From positions 1 through 40,278 of the forward strand of contig CAMZKV010000036.1 in assembly GCA_947311445.1 (NCBI GenBank): a stretch of 40,278 nt of DNA, given 5' to 3'. The notes beneath the pieces are model-generated. The model ran no database searches and was not told the origin of the DNA. It saw nothing but the letters and a program-made list of their open reading frames with translations. The stretch is from an uncultured Chlorobiota bacterium. Its GTDB lineage: Bacteria; Bacteroidota; Bacteroidia; Bacteroidales; JAADGE01. The translations under genes were made by a program, and so were the position numbers. Below, one piece after another: positions 17,031 to 26,034 of this stretch; within the stretch, counting starts at the first letter, position 1, and each line of letters begins with the position of its first letter.

Positions 17031-20000
17031 ATGAATTCATATTCTAAAACTTTTGTTAAAATAATTCTTACAAGTATTTTTTTTCTACCGTTTATAGTAA
17101 ACATTTCGGCACAAGAAAATAAGGAAGAAAAAAGTTTGATGAAATCTTCAACATTTTCTTCTTTCAAATTTAGAAGTATTGGCCCTGCATACACTTCAGG
17201 CAGGATTGCAGATATTGCGATTAATCCAAACAATCATTCCCAATATTATGTTGCAGCAGCAGCCGGAAATGTTTGGAAAACTAACAATGCCGGTATTACT
17301 TTCAATCCAATATTTGAGAACTACGGTTCGTATTCAATTGCAGATATTGAAATAGACCCAAATAATACAAATATAGTTTGGGTTGCAACAGGTGAATACA
17401 ACAGCCAAAGAGCTATCGGATATGGAGATGGTATTTATTTATCTAAAAACGGAGGTAAGTCTTTTAAAAATGTTGGTTTAAAAAAATCAGAACACATTGG
17501 AAGAATAGTTATAGACCCAAGAAACTCAGATGTTTATCTTGCTGTTCAAGGTCCTTTATGGGGACCTGGTGGCGACAGAGGAATATATAAAACAAGCGAT
17601 ATGGGAAAAACATGGGATACTCTTTTTACAATAAGCGAAAATACCGGTTTTAATGATATTGTAATTAATCCTAAAAACCCTGATGTTCTCTATGCTTCAA
17701 GTTATCAACGAAGAAGAAGAGTGTTTACTTTAATTGACGGAGGTCCCGAATCGGCAATATACAAATCTTTAGATGCTGGCAAAACATGGAATAAATTATC
17801 AGGTGGATTACCTGGCGGAAAACTAGGAAAAATCGGATTAGCTATTTCACCCACAAACCCTGATTATATTTATGCAATAATTGAAGGGACAAACGGTTCC
17901 GGTGGATTTTACAGAACAACAAACAGAGGAGAAACATGGTCGAAAATGAGTTCTTATGTATCTTCAAGTCCACAGTATTACAATCGAATTTATTGCGACC
18001 CAAAAAACAAGGATAAAGTTTTTTCTATGGATACATATGGACAGTACAGTAAAGATGGTGGTAAAACTTGGATAAAACTCGGACTTTCTAACAAACACGT
18101 TGATGACCATACACTCTGGATTGACCCAGATAACACAGACCACCTTGTAATAGGAGGCGATGGAGGAGTCTATGATACATTTGATTTAGGCAAAAATTGG
18201 CGACATGTACCTAATTTGCCAATTGCTCAATTATACAGAGTATCAATTGATAACAGTAAACCTTTTTATAATGTTTCGGGTGGAACTCAGGATAATAACA
18301 GTATGTTTGGTCCTTCTCAAACAATTTGCAGAGATGGAATTTTGCAAGATGATTGGACTGTAACACATGGCGGAGATGGTTTCTTTTCAGCATTTGACCC
18401 AATAGACCTAAATATAATGTATTCTGAATCTCAATACGGAGGTTTAGTAAGATATGATAAAAAAAGTGGAGAAAGTGCTTACATTCAGCCTCTTCCTCCG
18501 GAAGGAAAAGCATATAGATGGAATTGGAATGCTCCTTTAAAAATTAGTAATTTTGACAATAAAAGATTATATTTTTGTGCAAATAAAGTTTTTAGAAGTA
18601 ATGACAGAGGAAATTCGTGGAGAGCAGTAAGCCCTGACTTAACAAGACAATTAGACAGAAACACATTGAAAGTTATGGGAAAAATACAGCCTATGGATGC
18701 AGTAGCTAAACATGCTTCAACATCTGTATTCGGAAATATTGTTGCTTTTGATGAATCTCCTTTAAACGATAAACTTTTATACGTTGGAACTGACGATGGG
18801 TTAATTCATAAAACAGAAGATGGAGGAGAAACATGGAGAAACATAAACAATTATGATAAATTTCCTGACATGACATATATAAGTTGCATTTTTGCTTCAC
18901 AACATGATGAGAATATAGTTTATGTTGCCTTTGATGGAAGAAAAAACAACGATTTAAAACCATATCTTTTTAAAAGTTTGAATAAAGGAAAAACATGGTT
19001 TGAAATTGTTACAGATTTACCTGAAAAAGGAACTGTATATTCTATAGTTGAAGACCATCTAGAAAAACAATTATTATTTGTTGGGACTGAATTTGGTGTT
19101 TTCTTTTCAAATACAGGTGGTGGGAAATGGATAAAATTAAAATCAGGAATTCCTACAACAGCAGTTAGAGATATTAAAATAAAAAAAGGAGAAGACGATT
19201 TGATTTTAGCAACTTTTGGAAGAGGATTTTATATTTTGGATGATTTTTCATTACTAAGAAAAATTACTGACAAAACTCTGAAACAAGAAAATATTTTATT
19301 TCCTGTAAAAGACACCTATATATATTCAAGAACCTCAAAAAAATACGGACAAGGTGCAACAGTCTATACAGGTGCAAATCCTAAATATGGTGCAACATTT
19401 ACATATTATATTAAAGAAAAAATTAAAACTAAAAAAGATTACAGAATAGAAGCCGAAAAAGATAAAAAGGAAGTTGAAATACCTTCATTTGATATTTTAA
19501 GAGAAGAAGCAGATGAGATAAAACCTTATTTAATCTTTACTATAAAAAATGAAAAAGGTGAAATTATTAGAAGAATTAAAAAATCGGCGTCAAATGGTCT
19601 TCAAAAATTTAATTGGGATTTGAAAAGATTTAATCTATATCCTGTAACAAAAGGCAATTCTTCAATGCACAATAAAGGCGGAATTCCTGTTTTGGCAGGT
19701 AAATATACTGTTTCAATGTCTAAAATAGTTAATGGAATGGAAACTAAATTAGGACAAGAGCAAAGTTTTAATTTAGAACAACTTGACAACTTAAGTTTAC
19801 CTGCAAAAGATCAAATTGAATTAGAAAATTTCAGAAAAGAAGTTGCGGAGGTATATGGTGTTACAATGGGAATTACAAAATATGTTGATAAAATGTCTGC
19901 TAATGTGGAAGCTCTAAGAACAGCTTTGATGAATGGAGGAGGTTCTTCTCATGAAGATATAGTTTTAGCAGACGAGTATATTCTGGAACTTAAAAAAATT

Positions 20001-20273
20001 AAAAGAATTTTATCCGGAGATGAGATTATTGATAAAATGTATGAAAACCAGTCCCCAAACCTAAATTGGAGAATTTCTGCAATAATATATGGAACATATC
20101 ACAGCTCAGAACCAACAAAAACTCTTAAAGATAACCTTATTATAGTTAGAAAAGGAGTAAATGAACAAATTCAAAAAATTAAAATATTAGACTTAAATAT
20201 TCAATTACTTGGAAAAAAAGCAAATAATGCAGGTAGTCCTTGGTCGCCGGGAAGAATTCCTGAGTTTAAATAA
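17031..20273 (+). CDS. Secreted VPS10/sortilin-like beta-propeller protein
   Basis: A 1080-residue exported protein. A signal peptide (residues 1-27, ending ISAQ) precedes about 700 residues with at least eight Asp-box repeats of the form S/T-x-D/N-x-G-x-x-W/F, for example KNGGKSF, SDMGKTW, LDAGKTW, TNRGETW, KDGGKTW, NDRGNSW, EDGGETW and LNKGKTW. These make a sortilin-type propeller. The last 300 residues are a separate region with a Glu/Lys-rich helical tail. Related Bacteroidota proteins are annotated as glycosyl hydrolase or VPS10 domain, but no enzyme activity is established and no catalytic motif stands out. It is monocistronic, ending at a terminator at 20291. The ligand is unknown. Confidence 0.88.
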   Translation: MNSYSKTFVKIILTSIFFLPFIVNISAQENKEEKSLMKSSTFSSFKFRSIGPAYTSGRIADIAINPNNHSQYYVAAAAGNVWKTNNAGITFNPIFENYGSYSIADIEIDPNNTNIVWVATGEYNSQRAIGYGDGIYLSKNGGKSFKNVGLKKSEHIGRIVIDPRNSDVYLAVQGPLWGPGGDRGIYKTSDMGKTWDTLFTISENTGFNDIVINPKNPDVLYASSYQRRRRVFTLIDGGPESAIYKSLDAGKTWNKLSGGLPGGKLGKIGLAISPTNPDYIYAIIEGTNGSGGFYRTTNRGETWSKMSSYVSSSPQYYNRIYCDPKNKDKVFSMDTYGQYSKDGGKTWIKLGLSNKHVDDHTLWIDPDNTDHLVIGGDGGVYDTFDLGKNWRHVPNLPIAQLYRVSIDNSKPFYNVSGGTQDNNSMFGPSQTICRDGILQDDWTVTHGGDGFFSAFDPIDLNIMYSESQYGGLVRYDKKSGESAYIQPLPPEGKAYRWNWNAPLKISNFDNKRLYFCANKVFRSNDRGNSWRAVSPDLTRQLDRNTLKVMGKIQPMDAVAKHASTSVFGNIVAFDESPLNDKLLYVGTDDGLIHKTEDGGETWRNINNYDKFPDMTYISCIFASQHDENIVYVAFDGRKNNDLKPYLFKSLNKGKTWFEIVTDLPEKGTVYSIVEDHLEKQLLFVGTEFGVFFSNTGGGKWIKLKSGIPTTAVRDIKIKKGEDDLILATFGRGFYILDDFSLLRKITDKTLKQENILFPVKDTYIYSRTSKKYGQGATVYTGANPKYGATFTYYIKEKIKTKKDYRIEAEKDKKEVEIPSFDILREEADEIKPYLIFTIKNEKGEIIRRIKKSASNGLQKFNWDLKRFNLYPVTKGNSSMHNKGGIPVLAGKYTVSMSKIVNGMETKLGQEQSFNLEQLDNLSLPAKDQIELENFRKEVAEVYGVTMGITKYVDKMSANVEALRTALMNGGGSSHEDIVLADEYILELKKIKRILSGDEIIDKMYENQSPNLNWRISAIIYGTYHSSEPTKTLKDNLIIVRKGVNEQIQKIKILDLNIQLLGKKANNAGSPWSPGRIPEFK

Positions 20274-20290
20274 GATTTTAAAAATTCACT

Positions 20291-20324
20291 AAAACAGCTT
20301 ACTTATTGTATGCTGTTTTTTTTA
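20291..20324 (+). terminator. Rho-independent terminator of the VPS10-like gene
   Basis: AAAACAGC (20291-20298) pairs with GCTGTTTT (20312-20319) and is followed by more T. It begins 18 bases after the stop codon. Confidence 0.7.
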
Positions 20325-20369
20325 ATGGGACTATCAAATTTAAAGGATAATCATTTTATTAAATAACGA

Positions 20370-20444
20370 ATATAGAACATTATTATTAAATAATGAAGTT
20401 TGCTTTCACATGACAATTAAAAAAAATATTAAGTGCAACTTGTA
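20370..20444. repeat. Intergenic repeat family 2, copy 2
   Basis: Part of the 389-base gap before the transglycosylase gene. It shares GAATATAGAA, AATAATGAAGTTTG (20389-20402), CACATGACAAT and TATTAAGTGCAACTT with the copy at 4512-4590, in the same order and orientation. The spacing differs in the middle and the terminal inverted repeat is less perfect here. Confidence 0.5.
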
Positions 20445-20629
20445 ACTTCTAAAACTTATCAAAAAAACTTTATATTTTTTTTACTTCTAAATTTAAAATT
20501 TCACATTTACTTATTCGATATTTAAAACTCATATTTAAATATACTCATTAAAATAATGGCAGAACTTGTTATATTATAAAAAAAGAATAAAAATACATAA
20601 TCATCTTCGTTACTTCAATGCAAAAAAAT

Positions 20630-20637
20630 TACATTTG
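20630..20637 (+). promoter_or_regulatory. -7 box of the transglycosylase gene; excludes the upstream ATG
   Basis: TACATTTG, a perfect TAnnTTTG box, lies between an in-frame ATG at 20618 and the ATG at 20663. The first ATG would precede the transcript, so the second is the real start. Confidence 0.6.
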
Positions 20638-20662
20638 CATTTATAAAATAAAAAAAAATTAT

Positions 20663-21601
20663 ATGAATAAAATAAGCACTTTTTTATTATCTATTTTTGC
20701 CTTAGGAGGGATTACAGGAATATTTATTTTCGCAAAAAAAAGTTTTGAAGACGACCAAAAATATAACAAATTAAGAGATAGCACATATTCTGTATATGCT
20801 TTACCCATTCCAGACAGTGTTACTTTTGCAGGAGAAAAAGTTCCTCTTGAAAATTATGATGTAAGAGAAGCCTTAGACAAAGAGCTACACAAAATAACTT
20901 ACTGGCAATCTGAATCCTTACTGTATTTTAAAAGAGCAAATCGTTATTTTCCTACTATTGAAAAAATTCTAAAAGAAAAAGGTATGCCTGATGACTTTAA
21001 ATATCTTGCAGTTGCAGAAAGTGGTTTAACAAATGTAATATCACCAGCAAAAGCAACAGGTTTTTGGCAATTTCTAAAATCAACAGGAAAAAGTTATGGT
21101 TTAGAGATAAATAATGAAATAGATGAAAGATATCATCTTGAAAAATCTACTATTGCTGCTTGTAAGTTTCTAAAAAAAATAAATAAAAAATACAATAGTT
21201 GGGCAATGACTGCAGCAGCCTACAATATGGGACAAAGCAATTTAGACAAACAAATAAAAAAACAAAAAAATAATAGTTATTACGATTTACTACTTAATGC
21301 AGAAACATCAAGATATGTTTTCAGAATTATTGCTTTTAAATTAATAATGAGCAATCCCGAGCATTATGGGTTTAAATTTAGACAGAAAGATTTATACCCT
21401 CAAATTCCTGTTCATAAAATTGAACTTGACACAGCAGTTACAGATTTTGCAATTTTTGCACAAAATATTGGAATAAATTATAAAATGCTGAAAACTTTTA
21501 ATCCTTGGTTAAGAGAAAATTTTTTAACAAATAAAAATAAGAAAACATATTACCTAAAAATCCCAAAAGAAAACTCTCGTAACAAAAAATATTATAAATA
21601 A
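20663..21601 (+). CDS. Lytic transglycosylase, SLT family 1 (MltD-like)
   Basis: Cleaves the MurNAc-GlcNAc bond of peptidoglycan with formation of the 1,6-anhydro product, outside the inner membrane. The 312-residue protein starts with a signal sequence or membrane anchor (MNKISTFLLSIFALGGITGI). The catalytic Glu119 is in LAVAESGL, followed by SPAKATGFWQFLKSTGKSYG and the AAAYNMGQSN motif of SLT domains. The C-terminal about 70 residues include a region where MltD homologs carry LysM domains, but no clear LysM is visible. Start at 20663 is supported by the promoter position. era follows after 45 bases and may share the transcript. Confidence 0.9.
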   Translation: MNKISTFLLSIFALGGITGIFIFAKKSFEDDQKYNKLRDSTYSVYALPIPDSVTFAGEKVPLENYDVREALDKELHKITYWQSESLLYFKRANRYFPTIEKILKEKGMPDDFKYLAVAESGLTNVISPAKATGFWQFLKSTGKSYGLEINNEIDERYHLEKSTIAACKFLKKINKKYNSWAMTAAAYNMGQSNLDKQIKKQKNNSYYDLLLNAETSRYVFRIIAFKLIMSNPEHYGFKFRQKDLYPQIPVHKIELDTAVTDFAIFAQNIGINYKMLKTFNPWLRENFLTNKNKKTYYLKIPKENSRNKKYYK

Positions 21602-21646
21602 CAGCTTTTAACTTTTCCCATTATTTTTTTATACTAAAACATAAAA

Positions 21647-22522
21647 ATGGCACATAAATCAGCATTCGTAAATATTCTTGGAAACCCAAACGTTGGCAAA
21701 TCTACACTAATGAATGAATTTGTTGGCGAGAAACTATCAATAATAACTTCAAAATCTCAAACAACTCGCCACAATATAAAGGGAATAGTAAATACCGAAG
21801 AATATCAATTAGTTTTTTCTGACACACCGGGTGTTTTAAAACCTCATTATAAATTGCAAGAATCAATGTTGAAATACTCAGAAACTGCCTTGTCTGATGC
21901 AGATATAATTGTTTATGTAACAGATATTTTTGAAAAAATTGACAAAAACCAAGATTTTCTAATTAAAGTTCAAAAATCTAAAGTTCCAGTTCTATTAGTT
22001 CTAAACAAAATTGATTTAACAACACAAGAAGACATTGTTAAACATGTAACAAAATGGGAAAAACTTTTACCAAAGGCAGAAATATTTCCTACTTCTGCAC
22101 TAAATAATTTTAATGTTAAGAATTTATTTGAGAGAATTTTAGAACTTGCCCCCGAATCTCCTCCATTTTTCCCTAAAGACCAACTTACTGACAGAACAGA
22201 ACGTTTTTTTGTCTCTGAAATAATAAGAGAGAAAATTCTTATACGATATAAAAAAGAAATTCCCTATTCAGTTGAAGTTGAAGTTGAGGAATTTAAAGAA
22301 GCTGAAGATATTATTCGTATCAGAAGTATAATTTATGTTGAAAGGAAATCCCAAAAAGGGATTATAATCGGGCACAAAGGAAATGCAATAAAATACGTTG
22401 GAATTGATGCGAGAAAAGATATTGAAAAATTCTTCGAAAAGAAAGTATATCTTGAACTGTTTGTTAAAGTTTCTGACGATTGGCGTTCAAAATCTGCAAG
22501 TTTAAGTAGGTTTGGATATTAA
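21647..22522 (+). CDS. era: GTPase Era
   Basis: Ribosome-associated GTPase for 16S rRNA maturation and 30S assembly. The 291-residue protein has G1 GNPNVGKST (residues 12-20), a switch region SQTTRHNIKG, G3 DTPGVLKP, G4 NKIDLT and G5 TSAL, followed by the C-terminal KH domain with IIGHKGNAIKYVG, which contacts the 3' end of 16S rRNA. Length and motif spacing are standard. It converges on the TonB receptor gene; the 197 bases between hold no gene. Confidence 0.97.
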   Translation: MAHKSAFVNILGNPNVGKSTLMNEFVGEKLSIITSKSQTTRHNIKGIVNTEEYQLVFSDTPGVLKPHYKLQESMLKYSETALSDADIIVYVTDIFEKIDKNQDFLIKVQKSKVPVLLVLNKIDLTTQEDIVKHVTKWEKLLPKAEIFPTSALNNFNVKNLFERILELAPESPPFFPKDQLTDRTERFFVSEIIREKILIRYKKEIPYSVEVEVEEFKEAEDIIRIRSIIYVERKSQKGIIIGHKGNAIKYVGIDARKDIEKFFEKKVYLELFVKVSDDWRSKSASLSRFGY

Positions 22523-22719
22523 ATTAAATGCTTATTTGCTTTTATGTAATTATCAAAAAATCTAAAACTATTTCAATACCATCTCTATAAAAAAGTAACT
22601 GTTTGTCTATTAATATCTAGTTTATCTTATTTTGCAAAAAAAAATGATTGCTTTTTATTGGGTCTGAAAATTTTTAAATTTCCAGTATCTTTTTTAATTT
22701 ATTTCAAAACTATTAATTA

Positions 22720-25155
22720 TCATATCTTTATTGTTAACTTCAAATTAAATCGTCTTCCGGTAAGATTTACAGGTACAGGAAAATTATCATTTACATCATT
22801 TGCTGCAATTGATGTATTAGGTACAACATGAATCCATCTGTACGAAATTGTATTTTTAATAGCCAACATATTAAAAACTTCAACCGTAAGCCAAATTGAT
22901 TTAAAATACTTTAAGTATCTATTTGAATTACCAACTCCTTCTTGAACCAAAACCATTGATGCACCCACATCCACTCTACTATATGGCGAAGATTTAAAAA
23001 CTGCTTTATAAACAATATCTTTCGGATAACCAAAACGAAAAGCAGAACCATAAACCAAATTCAAATGAGCTTTAAACTTCTTATAACCTGGCACATAATC
23101 CTGAACAAATAAGTTTGCCGAAAATCTCTGATCAGTAGGTCTTGGAATATAAAACGATGTATCATTTCCAGATAAAGAAACAGTATTTACGTTTTCCTCA
23201 GTTTTTAAAACAGAAATACTTAACCAAGAGTCAATACCCGGCACAAAATCTCCCATAAGTTTAGTGTCAATACCTGCTACATAACCAGATGTACGTGTAT
23301 CTGCAAAATACCTAACTCTCACATTATCCATTTCAAAAGGAATAATATTCTGTAAATCTTTATAATAAATCTCAGTAAAAAACTTCATTTTCCTACCCAA
23401 AGCATTAAACTTAAAGTTATGCCCTAAAACAAAATGAATCGATTTTTGTGCACTTTTATTATCAACAATTTCTCCTTCAAAGTTCTTAATCTCTTTGTAA
23501 AAAACAGGCTGATGAAAAATCCCGGAAGAAAACCTAAAAACGTGCTTATTTTTATTATAAGATTTTGCTGCAACTGCTATTCTAGGGCTAAATAATAATT
23601 CTTCTGATAAAGTCGTATAATTTGCCCTTAGTCCACCAACAAGCTCATATTGAAAATCATAAGTTTCAAAATTAATTTTATCCTGAATATATGCTGTTAT
23701 TTTATCATTTTCAATTTTATTTTTACCTTTTATATTTTCGGATACTTCCAAACTATTTGGATTCATAGGCAAAGAAAAACTCGCTGAATCTTTTAAATTC
23801 CATTCATCAATTTTATCTTTTATAACTTCATTTTTATAAATTACTCCCCAGTTAAAATAATGACTTTCACTTTTATAATAACCGGTAAGCATACTACTAA
23901 AATTTAAAATATCTAAATAATTTCGTGCATGACGCATAAATGCACCATTTCCAAGATTTAAAATGCTATCACCAGCTGTTTCTGAGCTAATATCTTTATT
24001 TAATTCATTAAGACTATAAAAACCAATTATGTCAAATGTCTCAGCTTCACTTGCTTGTAAACCGGAAAAAGTTAAAGAAAAATTCAAATCCTTATGAGGA
24101 TGATAATTAAAAGATAGAGCCTCTGTATAAGACAAAAACCTATCAGTCTCTTGCCCGGCATAAACAACATATAAAGACTTAATACTTTGTATTGAACCAA
24201 AATTTGTAGTCCCGCTACTTGGTTTAAAATGAAAACTATTATCTGAAATATTTGCTAATAAGTTTATAGAAAATTTATTATCAATATAATATGTCCAAAA
24301 GGTTTGAAAATCCATAAACTTAGGATTATAATCTCCCTTTGTTTCTAAAGTTTTCAACATATAACCTGTTGTTTTATACCTAAAACCACTTACATGACTA
24401 AGTTTTTTATTTTTTGAAATATCTTGATAATGTACAGATGCTCCCAAAAAACTAACAGAACCGGCAAATTCCCTTTTACGTGCTTGTTTATATGTTATAT
24501 CAAGAACAGAGGACATTTTTCCGCCATAACGTGCCTCAAAACCACCAGATGAAAACCTCGCATCACTAACTAATTTTGGATTTATAAAGCTAAGTCCTTC
24601 TTGCTGTCCCGAACGTACTAGTTGAGGTCTGTAAATTTCAATTCCATTAACATAAACAAGATTCTCATCAAAACTTCCTCCTCTAACGGAATATTTAGAA
24701 CTAAGTTCATTTCTAGAACCGGCAACACCTAATTCTGTTTTTACAAGACTTTCTATTCCCTCATTAATTGATGGTAAAATGTCAGAAATTTTACTATCAA
24801 TTGAAATTATTCCTGTAGAATTTACCTTTTCTGCATTAACAACTACAACTTCAATTTGATTAGATGCACCAAGTTTTACATTCAAAGTAATATTTTTTTC
24901 AGAATAAGGAATTTCAATAGCCAATGACTCTCCTCCTTGTTGAGAAAAATACAATTTTTTATATGCTATTGGAATCTCAATCAAATAATCTCCCGAAACA
25001 TTCGTATAAACAAAAAACTTACTATCTTTTGTAAAAACTGAAACAAAAGCCAATTTCTTATCACTTTCATCAGTAACTCTACCTTTAATACTAATTAATT
25101 GAGCATTTAATAAAAATGGAAATAATACGAATAACAAAATACTTATTTTCTTCAT
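22720..25155 (-). CDS. TonB-dependent outer-membrane receptor
   Basis: An 811-residue outer-membrane protein. A signal peptide (MKKISILLFVLFPFLLNAQ) is followed by a CarboxypepD_reg-like domain (about 22-100, IKGRVTDESDKKLAFVSVF), then a plug domain (about 115-215: SKYSVRGGSFDENLVYVNGI, FSSGGFEARYGGKMSSVLDI) and a beta-barrel ending in the typical RRFNLKLTIKI. It imports a substrate not deducible from sequence; there is no adjacent SusD gene, so it is not a standard glycan-utilisation pair. An in-frame TTG precedes the ATG by one codon; the ATG at 25155 is the better start. It is divergent from yjbQ, with 106 bases between. Confidence 0.9.
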   Translation of the reverse strand: MKKISILLFVLFPFLLNAQLISIKGRVTDESDKKLAFVSVFTKDSKFFVYTNVSGDYLIEIPIAYKKLYFSQQGGESLAIEIPYSEKNITLNVKLGASNQIEVVVVNAEKVNSTGIISIDSKISDILPSINEGIESLVKTELGVAGSRNELSSKYSVRGGSFDENLVYVNGIEIYRPQLVRSGQQEGLSFINPKLVSDARFSSGGFEARYGGKMSSVLDITYKQARKREFAGSVSFLGASVHYQDISKNKKLSHVSGFRYKTTGYMLKTLETKGDYNPKFMDFQTFWTYYIDNKFSINLLANISDNSFHFKPSSGTTNFGSIQSIKSLYVVYAGQETDRFLSYTEALSFNYHPHKDLNFSLTFSGLQASEAETFDIIGFYSLNELNKDISSETAGDSILNLGNGAFMRHARNYLDILNFSSMLTGYYKSESHYFNWGVIYKNEVIKDKIDEWNLKDSASFSLPMNPNSLEVSENIKGKNKIENDKITAYIQDKINFETYDFQYELVGGLRANYTTLSEELLFSPRIAVAAKSYNKNKHVFRFSSGIFHQPVFYKEIKNFEGEIVDNKSAQKSIHFVLGHNFKFNALGRKMKFFTEIYYKDLQNIIPFEMDNVRVRYFADTRTSGYVAGIDTKLMGDFVPGIDSWLSISVLKTEENVNTVSLSGNDTSFYIPRPTDQRFSANLFVQDYVPGYKKFKAHLNLVYGSAFRFGYPKDIVYKAVFKSSPYSRVDVGASMVLVQEGVGNSNRYLKYFKSIWLTVEVFNMLAIKNTISYRWIHVVPNTSIAANDVNDNFPVPVNLTGRRFNLKLTIKI

Positions 25156-25261
25156 CAAAAAAAAGAATTTATATTTGGGTTTTAAATATTTAAACTAATA
25201 TAATTTTAAAATATTGCGAAATTAGAATTAAAAAACAACTTGCTATAAAAATTATCAAAAA

Positions 25262-25672
25262 ATGATAAAACAAAAAGAAATAATATTGCCTGAATTTAAT
25301 AGAGGATTTCATTTAATAACAGACATAATAATGAAAAATATTACAAATTTACCTGAATTTGGAATATTAAATATTTTCATAAAACATACATCGGCAGGTC
25401 TTATTCTAAGTGAAAATGCAGACCCATCTGTACGTGTAGATTTTGAAAATATTTTTAACAAACTAATTCCTGAAAACCAAAATTTCTATACCCACATTTT
25501 TGAAGGTAGTGATGATATGCCTTCTCATATTAAATCTGGTTTAACCGGTACATCTGTAACAATTCCTATTTCTAAACATAAATTAAATCTTGGAACTTGG
25601 CAAGGTATTTATCTATGCGAGTTTAGAAATATAGGTGGCAACCGCAAAATAGTTTTAACAACATATAGTTAG
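25262..25672 (+). CDS. yjbQ: YjbQ/UPF0047 family protein
   Basis: A 136-residue cytoplasmic protein of the UPF0047 family, often named secondary thiamine-phosphate synthase because some members show that weak activity; the physiological role is unsettled. The metal-site motifs are clear: IKHTSAGLILSENADPSVR, HIFEGSDDMPSHIKSGLTG and the C-terminal LGTWQGIYLCEFR. It is full length. It is divergent from the TonB receptor gene and separated from the lipoprotein gene at 26035 by 362 bases containing a hairpin and a probable promoter. Confidence 0.9.
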   Translation: MIKQKEIILPEFNRGFHLITDIIMKNITNLPEFGILNIFIKHTSAGLILSENADPSVRVDFENIFNKLIPENQNFYTHIFEGSDDMPSHIKSGLTGTSVTIPISKHKLNLGTWQGIYLCEFRNIGGNRKIVLTTYS

Positions 25673-25751
25673 ATTTATTCACTAAATCAACAAGAAATTT
25701 TATAATTCCTTAAATCTGCAAAAAGAAAACTCAATTTTTTTTTATTTTTAT

Positions 25752-25759
25752 TAATTTTG
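25752..25759 (+). promoter_or_regulatory. Candidate -7 box for a long leader RNA
   Basis: TAATTTTG matches TAnnTTTG and lies 283 bases before the lipoprotein gene at 26035. The next feature downstream is a terminator-like hairpin, so this may drive a short RNA or an attenuated leader. No better box is present nearer the gene. Confidence 0.4.
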
Positions 25760-25770
25760 CGGATTTCAGG

Positions 25771-25792
25771 AACACTAGAATAGTGTTTTTTT
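25771..25792 (+). terminator. Terminator-like hairpin in the yjbQ-lipoprotein gap
   Basis: AACACTA (25771-25777) and TAGTGTT (25781-25787) are a perfect inverted repeat with a three-base loop, followed by five more T (25788-25792). It may end yjbQ transcription, 98 bases after its stop, or act on a transcript from the box at 25752. Confidence 0.6.
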
Positions 25793-25907
25793 AAACCAAA
25801 CTTATTAATTAAAAAAAGTTATTAACATTAAACTAACAGAAAAGTAAACTTTGGAATACATTTTAAGGTCTAATCTTTACTTTTTGCATTGTTAATTATA
25901 CTATATT

Positions 25908-25949
25908 CATGTAAAGCATAATGTACGCTACATGCCTTTATTTATAAGG
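25908..25949 (+). promoter_or_regulatory. Structured leader segment upstream of the lipoprotein gene
   Basis: CATGTA-(AA)-GC (25908-25917) pairs with GCTACATG (25927-25934), giving eight pairs with an AA bulge. It is followed directly by a small CCTT/AAGG hairpin (25935-25949). The gene itself has an unusually strong AGGAGG ribosome site at 26021-26026, rare among the other genes here. Together these suggest post-transcriptional control; no known riboswitch was recognised. Confidence 0.3.
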
Positions 25950-26034
25950 TGTTAGACATTGGTATAGTTTTTGGAATATAGTAATTGAAATTAAAAACTA
26001 CATATTAATTAATCAAACATAGGAGGAAATTAAA

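Noticed and set aside
20618-20662. Upstream ATG as the transglycosylase start
   Set aside because: It lies before the -7 box at 20630-20637 and would put 15 charged residues ahead of the signal sequence.
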